DNA of 64,000 bases, taken from contig NZ_JBHSGP010000014.1 in the NCBI RefSeq assembly GCF_042654525.1, positions 186,001 to 250,000 on the forward strand. Direction: 5' to 3'. The notes below the pieces were generated by a model. That model was not told where the DNA came from. It made no database searches and saw only the letters and a list, made by a program, of their open reading frames with translations. A program made the translations under genes and the position numbers. Origin of the DNA: Geojedonia litorea (GTDB taxonomy: Bacteria > Bacteroidota > Bacteroidia > Flavobacteriales > Flavobacteriaceae). Shown piece by piece: positions 9,413 to 19,038 of this stretch (positions within the stretch are counted from its first letter, which is position 1; each line of letters begins with the position of its first letter).

Positions 9413-9604
9413 TTATCTAGCCAGATTACATTCTTCGCAATCTTTGATTTCACCGTAATAGGTTTCTCTATATTTATGCAATGTTTTAAATGGAATATTT
9501 AAAAACTGCTTTTTAATATAAGTGACTTTGGTTTGTAACAAGCCCATTTTTGGAGTGAAGCGTTCTTCGGGTCTTGTTTGTCGTTTAATACTTATCAATT
9601 TCAT
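9413..9604 (-). CDS. Small conserved-looking protein with C-terminal CxxC
   Basis: This is a 63-residue basic protein ending in CEECNLAR. I recognise no domain and assign no function. The coherent composition, ATG start and clean fit in the gap (stop five bases from the convergent lspA stop) argue that it is a real gene. The CxxC pair could bind metal, but a single pair would need a partner. There is no signal peptide or membrane segment. Confidence 0.55.
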   Translation of the reverse strand: MKLISIKRQTRPEERFTPKMGLLQTKVTYIKKQFLNIPFKTLHKYRETYYGEIKDCEECNLAR

Positions 9605-9797
9605 TTTAAATCATTTATCATTAAGTGCAAAGAAACAAAGGATATAGACCAATCCCAAAAAAATCAGGTTAAATCCTTGTTAAGCTATTTGGTTTGAGTT
9701 ATAAAAACTATTTTCTTCTAATTAAATAAATCTTAAACTTGCTAACAGAGACTTTTTATAATTTAATAGAAACTTATTGTTTATTATTCAATTTGAT

Positions 9798-9860
9798 GAA
9801 TTGATGTAATTATTTTATTATTTAGAGTCTATGTTAGTTATTAACATAGTGCATCAATTC
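9798..9860. repeat. Nested inverted repeats
   Basis: The outer arms GAATTGATG (9798-9806) and CATCAATTC (9852-9860) are perfectly complementary. Inside them CTATGTTA (9829-9836) and TAACATAG (9842-9849) form a second perfect stem with a five-base loop. The left internal bulge is 22 bases and the right one is two. It could fold as a small structured RNA or mark a protein-binding site; no function is assigned. Confidence 0.45.
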
Positions 9861-9884
9861 TAATTGCTCAATTAATCAAAATAA

Positions 9885-9915
9885 AAATCCCCAAGAACTT
9901 AATTCTTGGGGATTT
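9885..9915 (-). terminator. Terminator of the first susCD operon
   Basis: A perfect 13-bp stem (9885-9897 with 9903-9915) and a five-base loop is followed on the minus strand by a T-rich stretch. It lies about 40 bases beyond the susD stop. Confidence 0.9.
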
Positions 9916-9957
9916 ACACGATTATTAAAATCTTTATCTATTTTATAAAGCCATGGA

Positions 9958-11598
9958 TTAATTTTGATCACCAGGACCTATATCAGGATTCGCATTAATT
10001 TCAGCTTGAGGAATCTTAAATATCCATTTATTATTGACAGAAGGCTTAGCTATCACAAATGCATCTTGGTAGAGAATAATAGATGCTCCAGAACCTCCAT
10101 TGGCACCATGATCAATTCCTTCATCCCAACGGATATGATCTGTATAACCAAATCCTTCACCCCACAATTCTACTCGTCGCTGAAACTTAATCTGGGCCAT
10201 CAATGCAGCTTGGGTAGCAAATGTAGTTGCATTAAATGCAGTATCACGTGCTCCACCTAATGCTTGAAGTGCCGCTTGAGCTCCAGGTATATCATTCATC
10301 ATTGCTTTAGCTTCGGCTTCAATTAAATACATTTCAGATGTACGCATATAAATAATATCATCCGGATCTATGGTTCCTGGGTTTTTTTGCAACATTTTAA
10401 CATGCATATAAGGATGAGTGTTATGACCAGATGTCATCCCATATTGGGATCTGATAGCATTTCTTGCTGCAGTCCACTGCGCTTGAGTGGTATATAGCGG
10501 GTTGGTGTTATTGGCCCAACCACCTTGACCATTAGCGGCAGATGCATTAGAGTTTGGTGCGTCCTTTAAGAATACATCTTTTCTATAATCTGTACTAGGA
10601 ATAGCATCCACCAATCGTCTATCAGCGATTTTAGGGTTTGATCTATTTTGGCTACCATTAAACGTGTTACACATCAAGTAGAAATAAGAGCGGAAAAATG
10701 TAGTTTCAGTTCCAATCACATTACTACCCCAAATTACTTCAGGTAAACTGTTAGAATTGAATCCAGATTTCCAATCTGCTTCACCCATAATAGGAAAACC
10801 TTGCCGAGCAGCAATAGCCGAAGTTGCAGCAGTTTGCCAATCTCCTTTGGATAATGCCCAACGTGCTTTAATCCCATGAGCTACATTAATGTTCAGTTGA
10901 GATTTAGTTTCTGGACCTCCTGTTGACCTTGGAGCTGCATTTTGGAAAGCGGTTATAGCTGCATCCAAATCTTTACCTATCTGGTCATAAACTTGTTGCA
11001 CAGTTCCTCTAGGCCCGGTAGTTTGTGGTTCTAAAATCACTGGAACACCTGGATCTGTAGAAGGATTACCTATTAAATATCCTTTACTGTAGTGTTGAAC
11101 CAATGAAAGTAATGCAAAGGCCCTGTAAGTTAAAGCTTGCCCCTTAATGGCACGTAAAGTGGGAGTGTCTATCAAATTACCTTCATCAATTCTTTTAATT
11201 ATTAAGTTAGCATGAAGAATGATATTATAGCGATGATACCATAAGATCTCATTGGTTAATGAGGTTTCTATAATATGGTCGTTCCATTGCATATTATCTC
11301 TCCATCCTAAATTATTGGCATCAGCAGAATGGATTATACCACCTGTTAGGTTATCACCTTGTGGCACCCACCAATGATCATTAGCTCTTGCTGTATTTCC
11401 ACCTGGAAAAATAGTTTGAGATTGTGAATACATTCCACGGTGGATTCCGTTCAGAACATTTTGCATGCTTGCTTCGTCAGCTAATGCTACAGCAGGCCCA
11501 ACGGAGTCTGTGGGAGCTGTTTCTAAAAAGTCGTCTTGACAAGACGTCATAGTAATAATGAGTATTACTAATGACAATTTTTTTATTTTACTTAACAT
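9958..11598 (-). CDS. SusD/RagB-family outer-membrane lipoprotein
   Basis: The 546-residue surface lipoprotein is the ligand-capturing lid of a SusC channel. The signal peptide ends at MTSC (lipidation at C20), followed by QDDFLE. Acidic residues just after the cysteine fit the surface-export signal described for Bacteroidetes lipoproteins. The SusD fold is indicated by RAIKGQALTYRAFALLSLVQHY in the TPR region, the GVPVILEP strand and the late segment MRTSEMYLIEAEAKA. The start lies 11 bases from the susC stop. No glycoside hydrolase is adjacent, so the ligand is unknown; non-carbohydrate ligands such as peptides are possible. Confidence 0.93.
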   Translation of the reverse strand: MLSKIKKLSLVILIITMTSCQDDFLETAPTDSVGPAVALADEASMQNVLNGIHRGMYSQSQTIFPGGNTARANDHWWVPQGDNLTGGIIHSADANNLGWRDNMQWNDHIIETSLTNEILWYHRYNIILHANLIIKRIDEGNLIDTPTLRAIKGQALTYRAFALLSLVQHYSKGYLIGNPSTDPGVPVILEPQTTGPRGTVQQVYDQIGKDLDAAITAFQNAAPRSTGGPETKSQLNINVAHGIKARWALSKGDWQTAATSAIAARQGFPIMGEADWKSGFNSNSLPEVIWGSNVIGTETTFFRSYFYLMCNTFNGSQNRSNPKIADRRLVDAIPSTDYRKDVFLKDAPNSNASAANGQGGWANNTNPLYTTQAQWTAARNAIRSQYGMTSGHNTHPYMHVKMLQKNPGTIDPDDIIYMRTSEMYLIEAEAKAMMNDIPGAQAALQALGGARDTAFNATTFATQAALMAQIKFQRRVELWGEGFGYTDHIRWDEGIDHGANGGSGASIILYQDAFVIAKPSVNNKWIFKIPQAEINANPDIGPGDQN

Positions 11599-11609
11599 AT
11601 TTTTTTTTT

Positions 11610-14600
11610 TTAAAATCCAACATTAATACCCAAAGAATAAATTCTGGCTGGGCTAAAATCATTACCCGCTGGTGTACCCGCCAAATTGAATTGCGGGTCA
11701 AGCCCTTTCCTTTTACTGTTCAAGTATAAATTCTCACCAGTTAAAGATAGCCTTAAATTATCAAGACCAAGCTTTTCGGTAATATTTTTATCTAATGAAT
11801 AGCCAAGGCTAACGTTTCTTAAAGACCAAAATGTAGCGTCGGTCAAGAATCTCGTAGACTGAGATTGAACTAGCGCTTGGTCCCCAACTTCAAGTCTTGG
11901 AACATCTGTGATATCACCAGGTTGTCTCCAAGCATTTAGGATATCGGGATGTAGAGAACCGCCAATACTGCGGCTTGACATCATGCCTGAATAGCCATTA
12001 TCCAAAATCTTGCCGCCGATGCCATAAGTAACTAAAACGTCTAAAGAAAAGCCCTTGTATTTAATGCTGTTCGCAACAGAACCCAACAGGTCTGGTATCG
12101 ATGAGTCTCCTGTGTAGGCCCTTTGAGTATCTTGCCAATCATTGGTGGTTTCCTGATTGCCACTACCATCTAAAACGGGTACGCTTTCACCATTTTCGTC
12201 ATCCTCAAAAACATAGTAAAGCTGGTCACCTGTAGCAGGATCTACACCAGCGGTATGGTACAAGAAGAAATCAAAGCGGGAATGTCCTTCTGCCCAACGC
12301 TTAGAACCATTTATAAAAGGCTCCGGAATAAAAGTAATCTCATTTTTAAGCGTGGAAGCCTGTAATATAATATCCCATTTAAAATCATTATTATTAACAG
12401 CATGAGTTGTTAAACTAAATTCCCATCCTGAATTATACATATCCCCAATATTGTTTGGTTGTACATTGATACCCACACTGGGAGCAATTGGAAGATCATA
12501 TAATAAATCGGATGAGTTTCTTTTATAGTACTCTACAGAGCCATCAAACAAGTTATCAAACAAACTGAATTCTAAAGCAACATCAAAATTTTCAATGGTC
12601 TCCCAAACTAATAGGTCATTACCTAAATCTGACAAAAGATATGCAGGAGCGGTAGCGTTAGAAGTTATCCCAAACCTTGCTTGATACAAATAGAAATCAC
12701 CTAAATCGTCATTTCCAACCTCACCATAAGACCCTCTTAATTTTAATCGATCTATAAAGGACACATTATCCATAAAACTCTCTTTATGTATATTCCATGA
12801 CGCACCTACAGAGTAAAATGTGCCCCATCTTGAATCTGAACTAAAAACAGAAGTACCATCTCGTCTAACTGAACCACTTAAATAATATTTACCATCGTAG
12901 TTATAATTTATTCTAGACAAATAACTTTCAATACGCTTGTCAGTTATTACACCACCAATACGAACCGGATTTGAAAAGTTGTCAAATACTTCTAAACCGG
13001 GTACTGTTTCAATAGTTGCCAAAGCGTTGAAATTTGAAAAATTTCGATCAAAACTTTCATGCCCTGCCAAGATTTCAACGTTGTGTAAGCCAAAGCTTTT
13101 ATTGTAAGTAAAGATTTGGTTGAAGTTTTCAACTTGCCTTCTAAATCGAGTTTCACTAAACCTACCATCAGGTTGAGCGTCACCAATGATGGCATTTTCA
13201 TATTCTTTTTCAAGTCCATCTTGGATATCTCTACCATAAGTTACCCTTAAATTAAGACCTTCTAAAATTTTTACATCTGTATAGAACCTAAACCCATAGG
13301 TATTGTCCAAATCACTTTCTTTATTTAGAAGAAGCTCTTGCAGTGCATGACGTCCTTGATTACGAGGTCTTGTTCCAATGTTATATTGAGGATAACCAAA
13401 ACCGTTATCGAACACTGGATTTCCAAAATCATCTCGTACAATGTTTCCTTGCTGGTCATTAACATAAACAGGATATATTTGACCTATTGCCTGTGCAAAG
13501 CCAAATGGGTTAACAATACTACCAGTACCTGCAGAGCTAGGGCCTCTAGCCTCAGTAAGCGTAATGTTTGCACTACCTCCAAATTTAATTGACTCACTGA
13601 TATCAAAATCTGCATTTAAACGCGTGGTTAAACGATTAAAATCGGATGTAACGACAAATCCTTCCTCGTCTAAATAAGAAGCAGAAAAGAACACTTTGTG
13701 ATTATCACCACCACCAGATACATTAACATTATAATTTGTTCTTATGCCAGTTTGCTCCATAAAATCAAACCAATCTAATGTTTGATATACAACTTGAGCA
13801 TTGGGGTTTAATCTACCATCTAGGCCAACAATTTGGTTGTTTGGTACATTAAAAGGATTATATGCTAGTTGACTGTAAATATTGGCAGAGGCATAAGCAG
13901 GATCACCACCTGCTGCAGTAGTATTTCTCAATGCTTCCCAAAATGTTTCATAATATTGACCAGGAGTCACCCTATCATAAACTGGAATTCCTCTTGAAAC
14001 AAAACCTGTTTGAACCGAGGCACTTGCCTTGATCGCTCCTTTTGTTCCACTTTTAGTTGTTATTATAACAACTCCGTTAGCCGCCCTTGATCCGTATAAG
14101 GATGTGGAGGCTGCATCTTTAAGAATAGTAAATGAAGCGATATCTTCTTGGTTTATGGCGTTTAGTGAACCTTCATATTGAATACCATCAACTATGAATA
14201 AAGGGTCTGTGTCACCGTTAAGTGTACCTACACCACGAATTACTATGCTGGGAGAAGAACCTGGTTGCCCATTTGTAGAAGTAAATTGCACACCAGTAGC
14301 TCTACCTTCGATAGCAGCAATGGCCGAAGTTACATTCCTTAACTCCAAATCCTCTGACCCCACGACACTAGCTGAACCAGTGAAGGCTTCTCTGGTAGTT
14401 GTTCCATAGGCAACAACTACAACTTCATCCAAAGTATTGTCAGTCTCCAAAGCAACATTTACTGTACTTGAAGCCCCAACTACAATTTCGGCGTTCCTTG
14501 TGCCAACATAGGAAAACACAAGTGTTTCACCAACATTAACACTAATGGAATAATTTCCATCAAAATCGGACTGAACCCCTCTCGAGGTTCCTTTAACAAT

Positions 14601-14735
14601 AACATTTACCCCTGGCAACGGCAAACCGTCAACAGCAGAAGTAACTGTTCCTGATACAGTTTTCTGTTGTGCAAAAGAAAACTGCATAACAAACGCCAGT
14701 GCAAGCGTTGTTAACCATGTAATTTTTAATTTCAT
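11610..14735 (-). CDS. SusC/RagA-family TonB-dependent transporter
   Basis: This 1,041-residue outer-membrane transporter has a signal peptide (residues 1-22, ending SFAQ) and a carboxypeptidase-regulatory-like domain at about 27-105 with DGLPLPGVNVIVKGT. A TonB-box-like LDEVVVVAYGT follows, then the plug with VIRGVGTLNGDTDPLFIVDG and SLYGSRAANGVVIITTK, and a long beta-barrel ending in an aromatic residue (INVGF). It imports the ligand captured by its SusD partner using TonB energy. The gene leads the two-gene operon and probably responds to the AraC-type regulator encoded just upstream on the same strand. Confidence 0.95.
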   Translation of the reverse strand: MKLKITWLTTLALAFVMQFSFAQQKTVSGTVTSAVDGLPLPGVNVIVKGTSRGVQSDFDGNYSISVNVGETLVFSYVGTRNAEIVVGASSTVNVALETDNTLDEVVVVAYGTTTREAFTGSASVVGSEDLELRNVTSAIAAIEGRATGVQFTSTNGQPGSSPSIVIRGVGTLNGDTDPLFIVDGIQYEGSLNAINQEDIASFTILKDAASTSLYGSRAANGVVIITTKSGTKGAIKASASVQTGFVSRGIPVYDRVTPGQYYETFWEALRNTTAAGGDPAYASANIYSQLAYNPFNVPNNQIVGLDGRLNPNAQVVYQTLDWFDFMEQTGIRTNYNVNVSGGGDNHKVFFSASYLDEEGFVVTSDFNRLTTRLNADFDISESIKFGGSANITLTEARGPSSAGTGSIVNPFGFAQAIGQIYPVYVNDQQGNIVRDDFGNPVFDNGFGYPQYNIGTRPRNQGRHALQELLLNKESDLDNTYGFRFYTDVKILEGLNLRVTYGRDIQDGLEKEYENAIIGDAQPDGRFSETRFRRQVENFNQIFTYNKSFGLHNVEILAGHESFDRNFSNFNALATIETVPGLEVFDNFSNPVRIGGVITDKRIESYLSRINYNYDGKYYLSGSVRRDGTSVFSSDSRWGTFYSVGASWNIHKESFMDNVSFIDRLKLRGSYGEVGNDDLGDFYLYQARFGITSNATAPAYLLSDLGNDLLVWETIENFDVALEFSLFDNLFDGSVEYYKRNSSDLLYDLPIAPSVGINVQPNNIGDMYNSGWEFSLTTHAVNNNDFKWDIILQASTLKNEITFIPEPFINGSKRWAEGHSRFDFFLYHTAGVDPATGDQLYYVFEDDENGESVPVLDGSGNQETTNDWQDTQRAYTGDSSIPDLLGSVANSIKYKGFSLDVLVTYGIGGKILDNGYSGMMSSRSIGGSLHPDILNAWRQPGDITDVPRLEVGDQALVQSQSTRFLTDATFWSLRNVSLGYSLDKNITEKLGLDNLRLSLTGENLYLNSKRKGLDPQFNLAGTPAGNDFSPARIYSLGINVGF

Positions 14736-14838
14736 AAATAATTAGTATTTGAGTTAATCTATACAATATACAAAAAAGGAAGGCAGCAATTAATTTTTTA
14801 AAGACTAATTCAAAAGATTGCTAACTAAATATGAAACC

Positions 14839-14856
14839 AAAGTTTAGCGAAACTTT
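14839..14856. promoter_or_regulatory. Inverted repeat upstream of susC, candidate regulator site
   Basis: AAAGTTT-agcg-AAACTTT is a perfect 7-bp inverted repeat located 104-121 bases before the susC start, in the spacer between the regulator gene and susC. It could be an operator for the adjacent AraC-type protein, but AraC sites are more often direct repeats. Confidence 0.25.
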
Positions 14857-14972
14857 AGTGAAGTGTAAAGCGCATTGTCCACCTTACCTTTTTGCAATTG
14901 TAGTACGAAGTTGACAAATAAAGAAAGTAAAGCAGTAAAACCCGATAATTATTTACTTATCCCGACCTAAAT

Positions 14973-16508
14973 TTACTTCGGATTGACCAAACCGTGGCTT
15001 TTGAAAGATTCAATATACTGCGTAGGTGTTAACGCTTTAGATTTTTTGAAGGCCTTATTAAAAGTTACCTTATTATTAAAGCCAACCTCATATGCAACAT
15101 CAATGATAGTTAAACTCCCATGAGTATTTTCAACAAGTAAACCGACCGCTTCTTCTATTCTAAACTTATTAACAAGTTCGAAGAAATTCATGTTGAAATG
15201 TTCATTAATAATTTGAGAAGTGTTATGTCGAGTTGTGTTTAATTTTTCCGATAGTACTTCAAGATTTAGATTACTATCTCTGTATATTTTCTCCTCAGAA
15301 AATAATCTTATTAATTCTTCCTTTAATTCGGTAGATAAAGACTCTGTTAATCCAGATTTGACATACTTTGGAACTAATTTGTCATTGTTTACGGCAAAGA
15401 AATGATTATAGCTGAATATTTGTGGCTTCAAATAAGCCATTTGAGCAATATATAAAACCATAAACGACATGGCTAACATCTGAGAATGATAGACAAATTC
15501 AGATCCTACTGGAATAATTCCTCCTACAGAAAAACCATAGAGACCATAAGAAACCATATAAATTATATGTAAGAAATAAAGGCTCCGTTTCCATTTGTTT
15601 AATTCATCCTCCCTAGTATTATCGCTAATTTCATATCTATTTTTAAAGTACAGCTTGCCAATAAAATAACCATAAATTATATAAGATGATATTTTTGGAA
15701 TAAATACTATATAGAAAAAGTTCTGTTTAGAATATAAGTCACTTAAATTAAACATGACTTTAAGTTTTTCCTCTCCTGACAGTGCATAAAATGGCAAGAG
15801 TATTGAAAGCAATATTGCCGGTGCCAATAAATGGAGAACATCATGGAGTTTAAACTTATGACACCCCGTTATTCGTCTAAAATAAAAATACAACAGCGGT
15901 CCATAAAACAACGCTATTGATGACGACATTATATACGTATGTGGATATAAATATCTAATATTAGAGCAGTACAATGACCACTCCAAAATAAATAGAGTAT
16001 GCACCAAAACAAAACCTCCAATCAATAAATTGGAAACTCTATCTGTACTCTTTTTTAAATTTATTATGACCGCGAAGAAAACGCCAATAAAAACAATATA
16101 GAAGTAAATAAATAATAGTGGATTCCATTTAACCAAATATTTATTCTTTAAAATCTGATACTCTGACGTTTCTATAATTTGATTATAGGAATCTTTATTA
16201 AGTATTTCAACATCTGCTGAATTGGCAATATACTTTTCAGTATACTTTAACGCACTTTCTGATCTTTTAAGTTCTGCACTAATTAATCCTAGATTTTTAA
16301 AAATCTCTACAGAATCTTTTGGATTGGCCTTAAGTTTGACTTCATAATTCTCAAAAGCTTTTAATAGCGTATTCAAACGTAAAGATTCCTGCTGAGGAAT
16401 AACATTTTCTATATCAAACATTGTTAAAACAGGGTCAACAGAAGCCGTTACATTAGCGGGCAACAAGATTGCATAAACAACAAGTATGATTTTTATTAAG
16501 CCTTGCAT
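14973..16508 (-). CDS. Membrane-embedded AraC-family transcriptional regulator
   Basis: The 511-residue protein joins three parts. A signal-like N-terminus leads to an extracytoplasmic region (about 25-125) with a TPR-like helix pair near 65-95. About seven hydrophobic segments follow between residues 130 and 360. The cytoplasmic C-terminal AraC/XylS helix-turn-helix domain lies at about 405-505, with VLSEKLNTTRHNTSQIINEHF and the second-helix segment IIDVAYEVGFNNKVTFNKAFK. It would sense a signal at or across the inner membrane and bind DNA directly, without a histidine kinase. It is the likely activator of the downstream susC/susD pair. It is not a hybrid two-component system: I see no kinase, receiver or Reg_prop propeller. 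Confidence 0.85.
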   Translation of the reverse strand: MQGLIKIILVVYAILLPANVTASVDPVLTMFDIENVIPQQESLRLNTLLKAFENYEVKLKANPKDSVEIFKNLGLISAELKRSESALKYTEKYIANSADVEILNKDSYNQIIETSEYQILKNKYLVKWNPLLFIYFYIVFIGVFFAVIINLKKSTDRVSNLLIGGFVLVHTLFILEWSLYCSNIRYLYPHTYIMSSSIALFYGPLLYFYFRRITGCHKFKLHDVLHLLAPAILLSILLPFYALSGEEKLKVMFNLSDLYSKQNFFYIVFIPKISSYIIYGYFIGKLYFKNRYEISDNTREDELNKWKRSLYFLHIIYMVSYGLYGFSVGGIIPVGSEFVYHSQMLAMSFMVLYIAQMAYLKPQIFSYNHFFAVNNDKLVPKYVKSGLTESLSTELKEELIRLFSEEKIYRDSNLNLEVLSEKLNTTRHNTSQIINEHFNMNFFELVNKFRIEEAVGLLVENTHGSLTIIDVAYEVGFNNKVTFNKAFKKSKALTPTQYIESFKSHGLVNPK

Positions 16509-16745
16509 TCTTTGAATGAATTAGTCTTTAAATTAAGAATTGACTAGATTCTAAAAGCAAATTAGAGATAAAAACCTTAACAATGTCTTAATAAATTCAT
16601 AAGGATTTCTTAAAATAGCACTTCCCGACAATAGTTTACCTTATATAAATCCAGAATCTGCTCTAAATATTCCTGGGTAACCACGAAATATTTTAGTGAA
16701 ATTAGCAAAAAACTAAAAAGAATTGATAAAAAAGAAATGTTAAAC

Positions 16746-17759
16746 TTAATCGAGTGTCGTTTGCCAAAGCCAGGCAGATCTCATAGCATCTTCCATGGTC
16801 AATTCTGCCTTCCATCCTAATTCTCTATTTGACTTTGAAGTATCAGCAAAAGCTTGTACAACATCACCCATGCGTCGAGGTGCTATTTTAAAGTTGAGTT
16901 TCTCACCACTTGCCTTTTCGAATGCTTTAATGACTTCCAACACAGAACTTCCTTTGCCTGTACCAATATTAAAGACTTCATAATTGGTCTCATTTCTAGC
17001 TTCAATTAATCTTTGAAGGGCAACTACATGGGCTTTTGCGAGATCAACAACATGAATATAGTCTCTTATACATGTGCCATCTGGTGTTGGATAATCATCC
17101 CCAAAAACAGACAATTCTTTCCTTAATCCTGCGGCAGTTTGAGTGATAAATGGGACCAAATTTTGCGGTACTCCAAGTGGTAATTCTCCAATCTTTGCAC
17201 TTTCATGTGCTCCAACTGGGTTAAAGTAACGTAGGGAAATTGCTTTTAATTTGGGCTCTACCTTGGCTACATCTCTAATAATCTCTTCTCCTATTTGTTT
17301 AGTATTTCCGTAAGGTGATTCTGCTTCTTTAACAGGCGCGCTCTCAAGAATTGGCAATTCATCTGCTTGTCCGTAGACGGTGCAAGACGAACTAAAAATG
17401 AAATTGGAAACATCTAAATTCACAACTTCTTTAAGCATATAAATCAATGTATTAAGATTATTCTCATAATACATTAATGGCTTTTCTACACTTTCACCAA
17501 CAGCTTTACTCGCTGCAAAATGAATAACGCCAACAATATCCTTATGCTTATTAAAAAAAGTCTTGACGTCTTGCTTTTCCTTTAAATCTAGTTTTTCAAA
17601 CTCGGGGGATTTCCCTGTAATTGAGGTTATGCCTTCTAAAACTTTAATACTAGAATTGGACAGGTCATCAATTATTACCACATCATATCCCACATTTTGC
17701 AATTCAACCACAGTATGTGATCCTATAAAGCCCAAACCTCCCGTAACTAATACTTTCAT
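16746..17759 (-). CDS. galE: UDP-glucose 4-epimerase GalE
   Basis: The 337-residue NAD-dependent enzyme interconverts UDP-glucose and UDP-galactose. It has the Rossmann motif GGLGFIGSH at residues 7-15 and the catalytic Y150-x3-K154 pair in SPYGNTK. SSSCTVYG and the substrate motifs FNPVGAH and DYPTPDGTCIRDYIHV are also present. It is translationally coupled to the DegT aminotransferase: stop and start share a base in TAATG. It supplies UDP-galactose for surface polysaccharide or lipopolysaccharide, which fits the nearby waaA. Confidence 0.96.
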   Translation of the reverse strand: MKVLVTGGLGFIGSHTVVELQNVGYDVVIIDDLSNSSIKVLEGITSITGKSPEFEKLDLKEKQDVKTFFNKHKDIVGVIHFAASKAVGESVEKPLMYYENNLNTLIYMLKEVVNLDVSNFIFSSSCTVYGQADELPILESAPVKEAESPYGNTKQIGEEIIRDVAKVEPKLKAISLRYFNPVGAHESAKIGELPLGVPQNLVPFITQTAAGLRKELSVFGDDYPTPDGTCIRDYIHVVDLAKAHVVALQRLIEARNETNYEVFNIGTGKGSSVLEVIKAFEKASGEKLNFKIAPRRMGDVVQAFADTSKSNRELGWKAELTMEDAMRSAWLWQTTLD

Positions 17760-18913
17760 TATCTATTTATAAAATTGATTATAGTTGACGAGATATATTC
17801 AATTTGGTCATCATCAAGCTCTGTGTGCATTGGTAAGGAAATAACTTCTTTAACAAGTTGATTGGTTACGACAAAATCTTCTTCCTTGTACCTCTCATCT
17901 TTATAAGCCTTTTGCAAGTGAAGCGGAATTGGGTAATAGACTCCGCAAGGTATACCCTTCTCATTTAAATGACTTACAAGTGCATCTCTGTCACTATTTA
18001 CTAGTTTTAAAGTATATTGATGGAACACGTGACAATCACATGTTTCACAAAGTTCATTACAACTTGAGCAACCAGAAGGTGTGATAATTTTATCTTGTCC
18101 TTCAAGAGCTTTGGTATATTTTATTGCAGCTTGGCGTCTTAATTTATTGTAAGTGTCTAAATACTTAAGTTTAATATCTAAAATGGCCGCTTGAATAGAA
18201 TCTAACCTTGAATTAACCCCAACTACATCATGATGATATCTCACATACATTCCATGGTTTACAATTCCTCGAATGGTATGTGCCAAATCATCGTCGTTAG
18301 TAAATATAGCTCCACCGTCACCGTAGCAGCCAAGATTTTTAGATGGAAAAAACGAGGTTGAAGCCACATGACCGATAGTCCCTGCTTTGGCTTTTGTACC
18401 ATCGCTATAAGTATAATCAGCTCCAATAGCTTGAGCATTATCTTCAATCACATACAAGTTATTGTCTTTAGCGATTTCCATTATAGCCTCCATATTGGCA
18501 CATTGTCCAAATAAATGCACAGGAACAATTGCTTTCGTTTTAGGAGTGATTGCCCTTTTAATAGCATCCACATCAATATTGAAACTTATTGGGTCTACAT
18601 CCACCAATACCGGCGTTAATTGTAACAACGCAATAACCTCAACCGTTGCAGCAAAGGTAAAATCAGCAGTGATAACTTCATCTCCCGGCTTAAGTCCAAG
18701 ACCCATCATGGCAATCTGCAGAGCATCAGTACCATTAGCGCAAGGAATCACATGCTTGACCCCTAAATAATTCTCAAGATTTTTTTGAAATTCGTGTACT
18801 TTAGGGCCATTGATAAATGCCGTAGTATCAAGAACGTCTAATATGGAACGGTCAACTTCTTGTTTAATTTTACTATATTGACCTTTAAGGTCGACCATTT
18901 GAATTTTTTTCAT
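17759..18913 (-). CDS. DegT/DnrJ/EryC1-family PLP aminotransferase with cysteine cluster
   Basis: The 384-residue enzyme is a nucleotide-sugar aminotransferase. It would form an amino-sugar for surface glycans from a keto-sugar and glutamate. PLP lysine K192 lies in FFPSKNLGCYGDGG, and ANGTDALQ, DFTFAAT and EDNAQAIGA are conserved family motifs. A cysteine-rich stretch at residues 282-294 (C282, C285, C289, C292, C294) lies just before the FHQYTLK segment and is not part of the textbook fold. The gene overlaps galE by one base. Its substrate cannot be told from sequence; WecE-, PseC- and PglE-like roles are all possible. Confidence 0.9.
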   Translation of the reverse strand: MKKIQMVDLKGQYSKIKQEVDRSILDVLDTTAFINGPKVHEFQKNLENYLGVKHVIPCANGTDALQIAMMGLGLKPGDEVITADFTFAATVEVIALLQLTPVLVDVDPISFNIDVDAIKRAITPKTKAIVPVHLFGQCANMEAIMEIAKDNNLYVIEDNAQAIGADYTYSDGTKAKAGTIGHVASTSFFPSKNLGCYGDGGAIFTNDDDLAHTIRGIVNHGMYVRYHHDVVGVNSRLDSIQAAILDIKLKYLDTYNKLRRQAAIKYTKALEGQDKIITPSGCSSCNELCETCDCHVFHQYTLKLVNSDRDALVSHLNEKGIPCGVYYPIPLHLQKAYKDERYKEEDFVVTNQLVKEVISLPMHTELDDDQIEYISSTIINFINR

Positions 18914-19038
18914 TGGATTACATTAGGCGTTAGTTGAATATATAACGGTTACAAATAAGAAGCGAAATTACAAAATTCAATAGTGGCAACCAATGAAAAT
19001 ATGGCAAAGAACTGTATTTTAGCACAAACTAAATTTCA

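Larger units (their letters stand above)
9605..9957. other. Intergenic region with nested inverted repeats (353 bp)
   Basis: This AT-rich spacer lies between the 63-residue protein and the susD stop codon. It contains two nested inverted repeats (9798-9860) and the terminator of the susCD operon (9885-9915), listed separately. I see no credible ORF. Confidence 0.5.
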
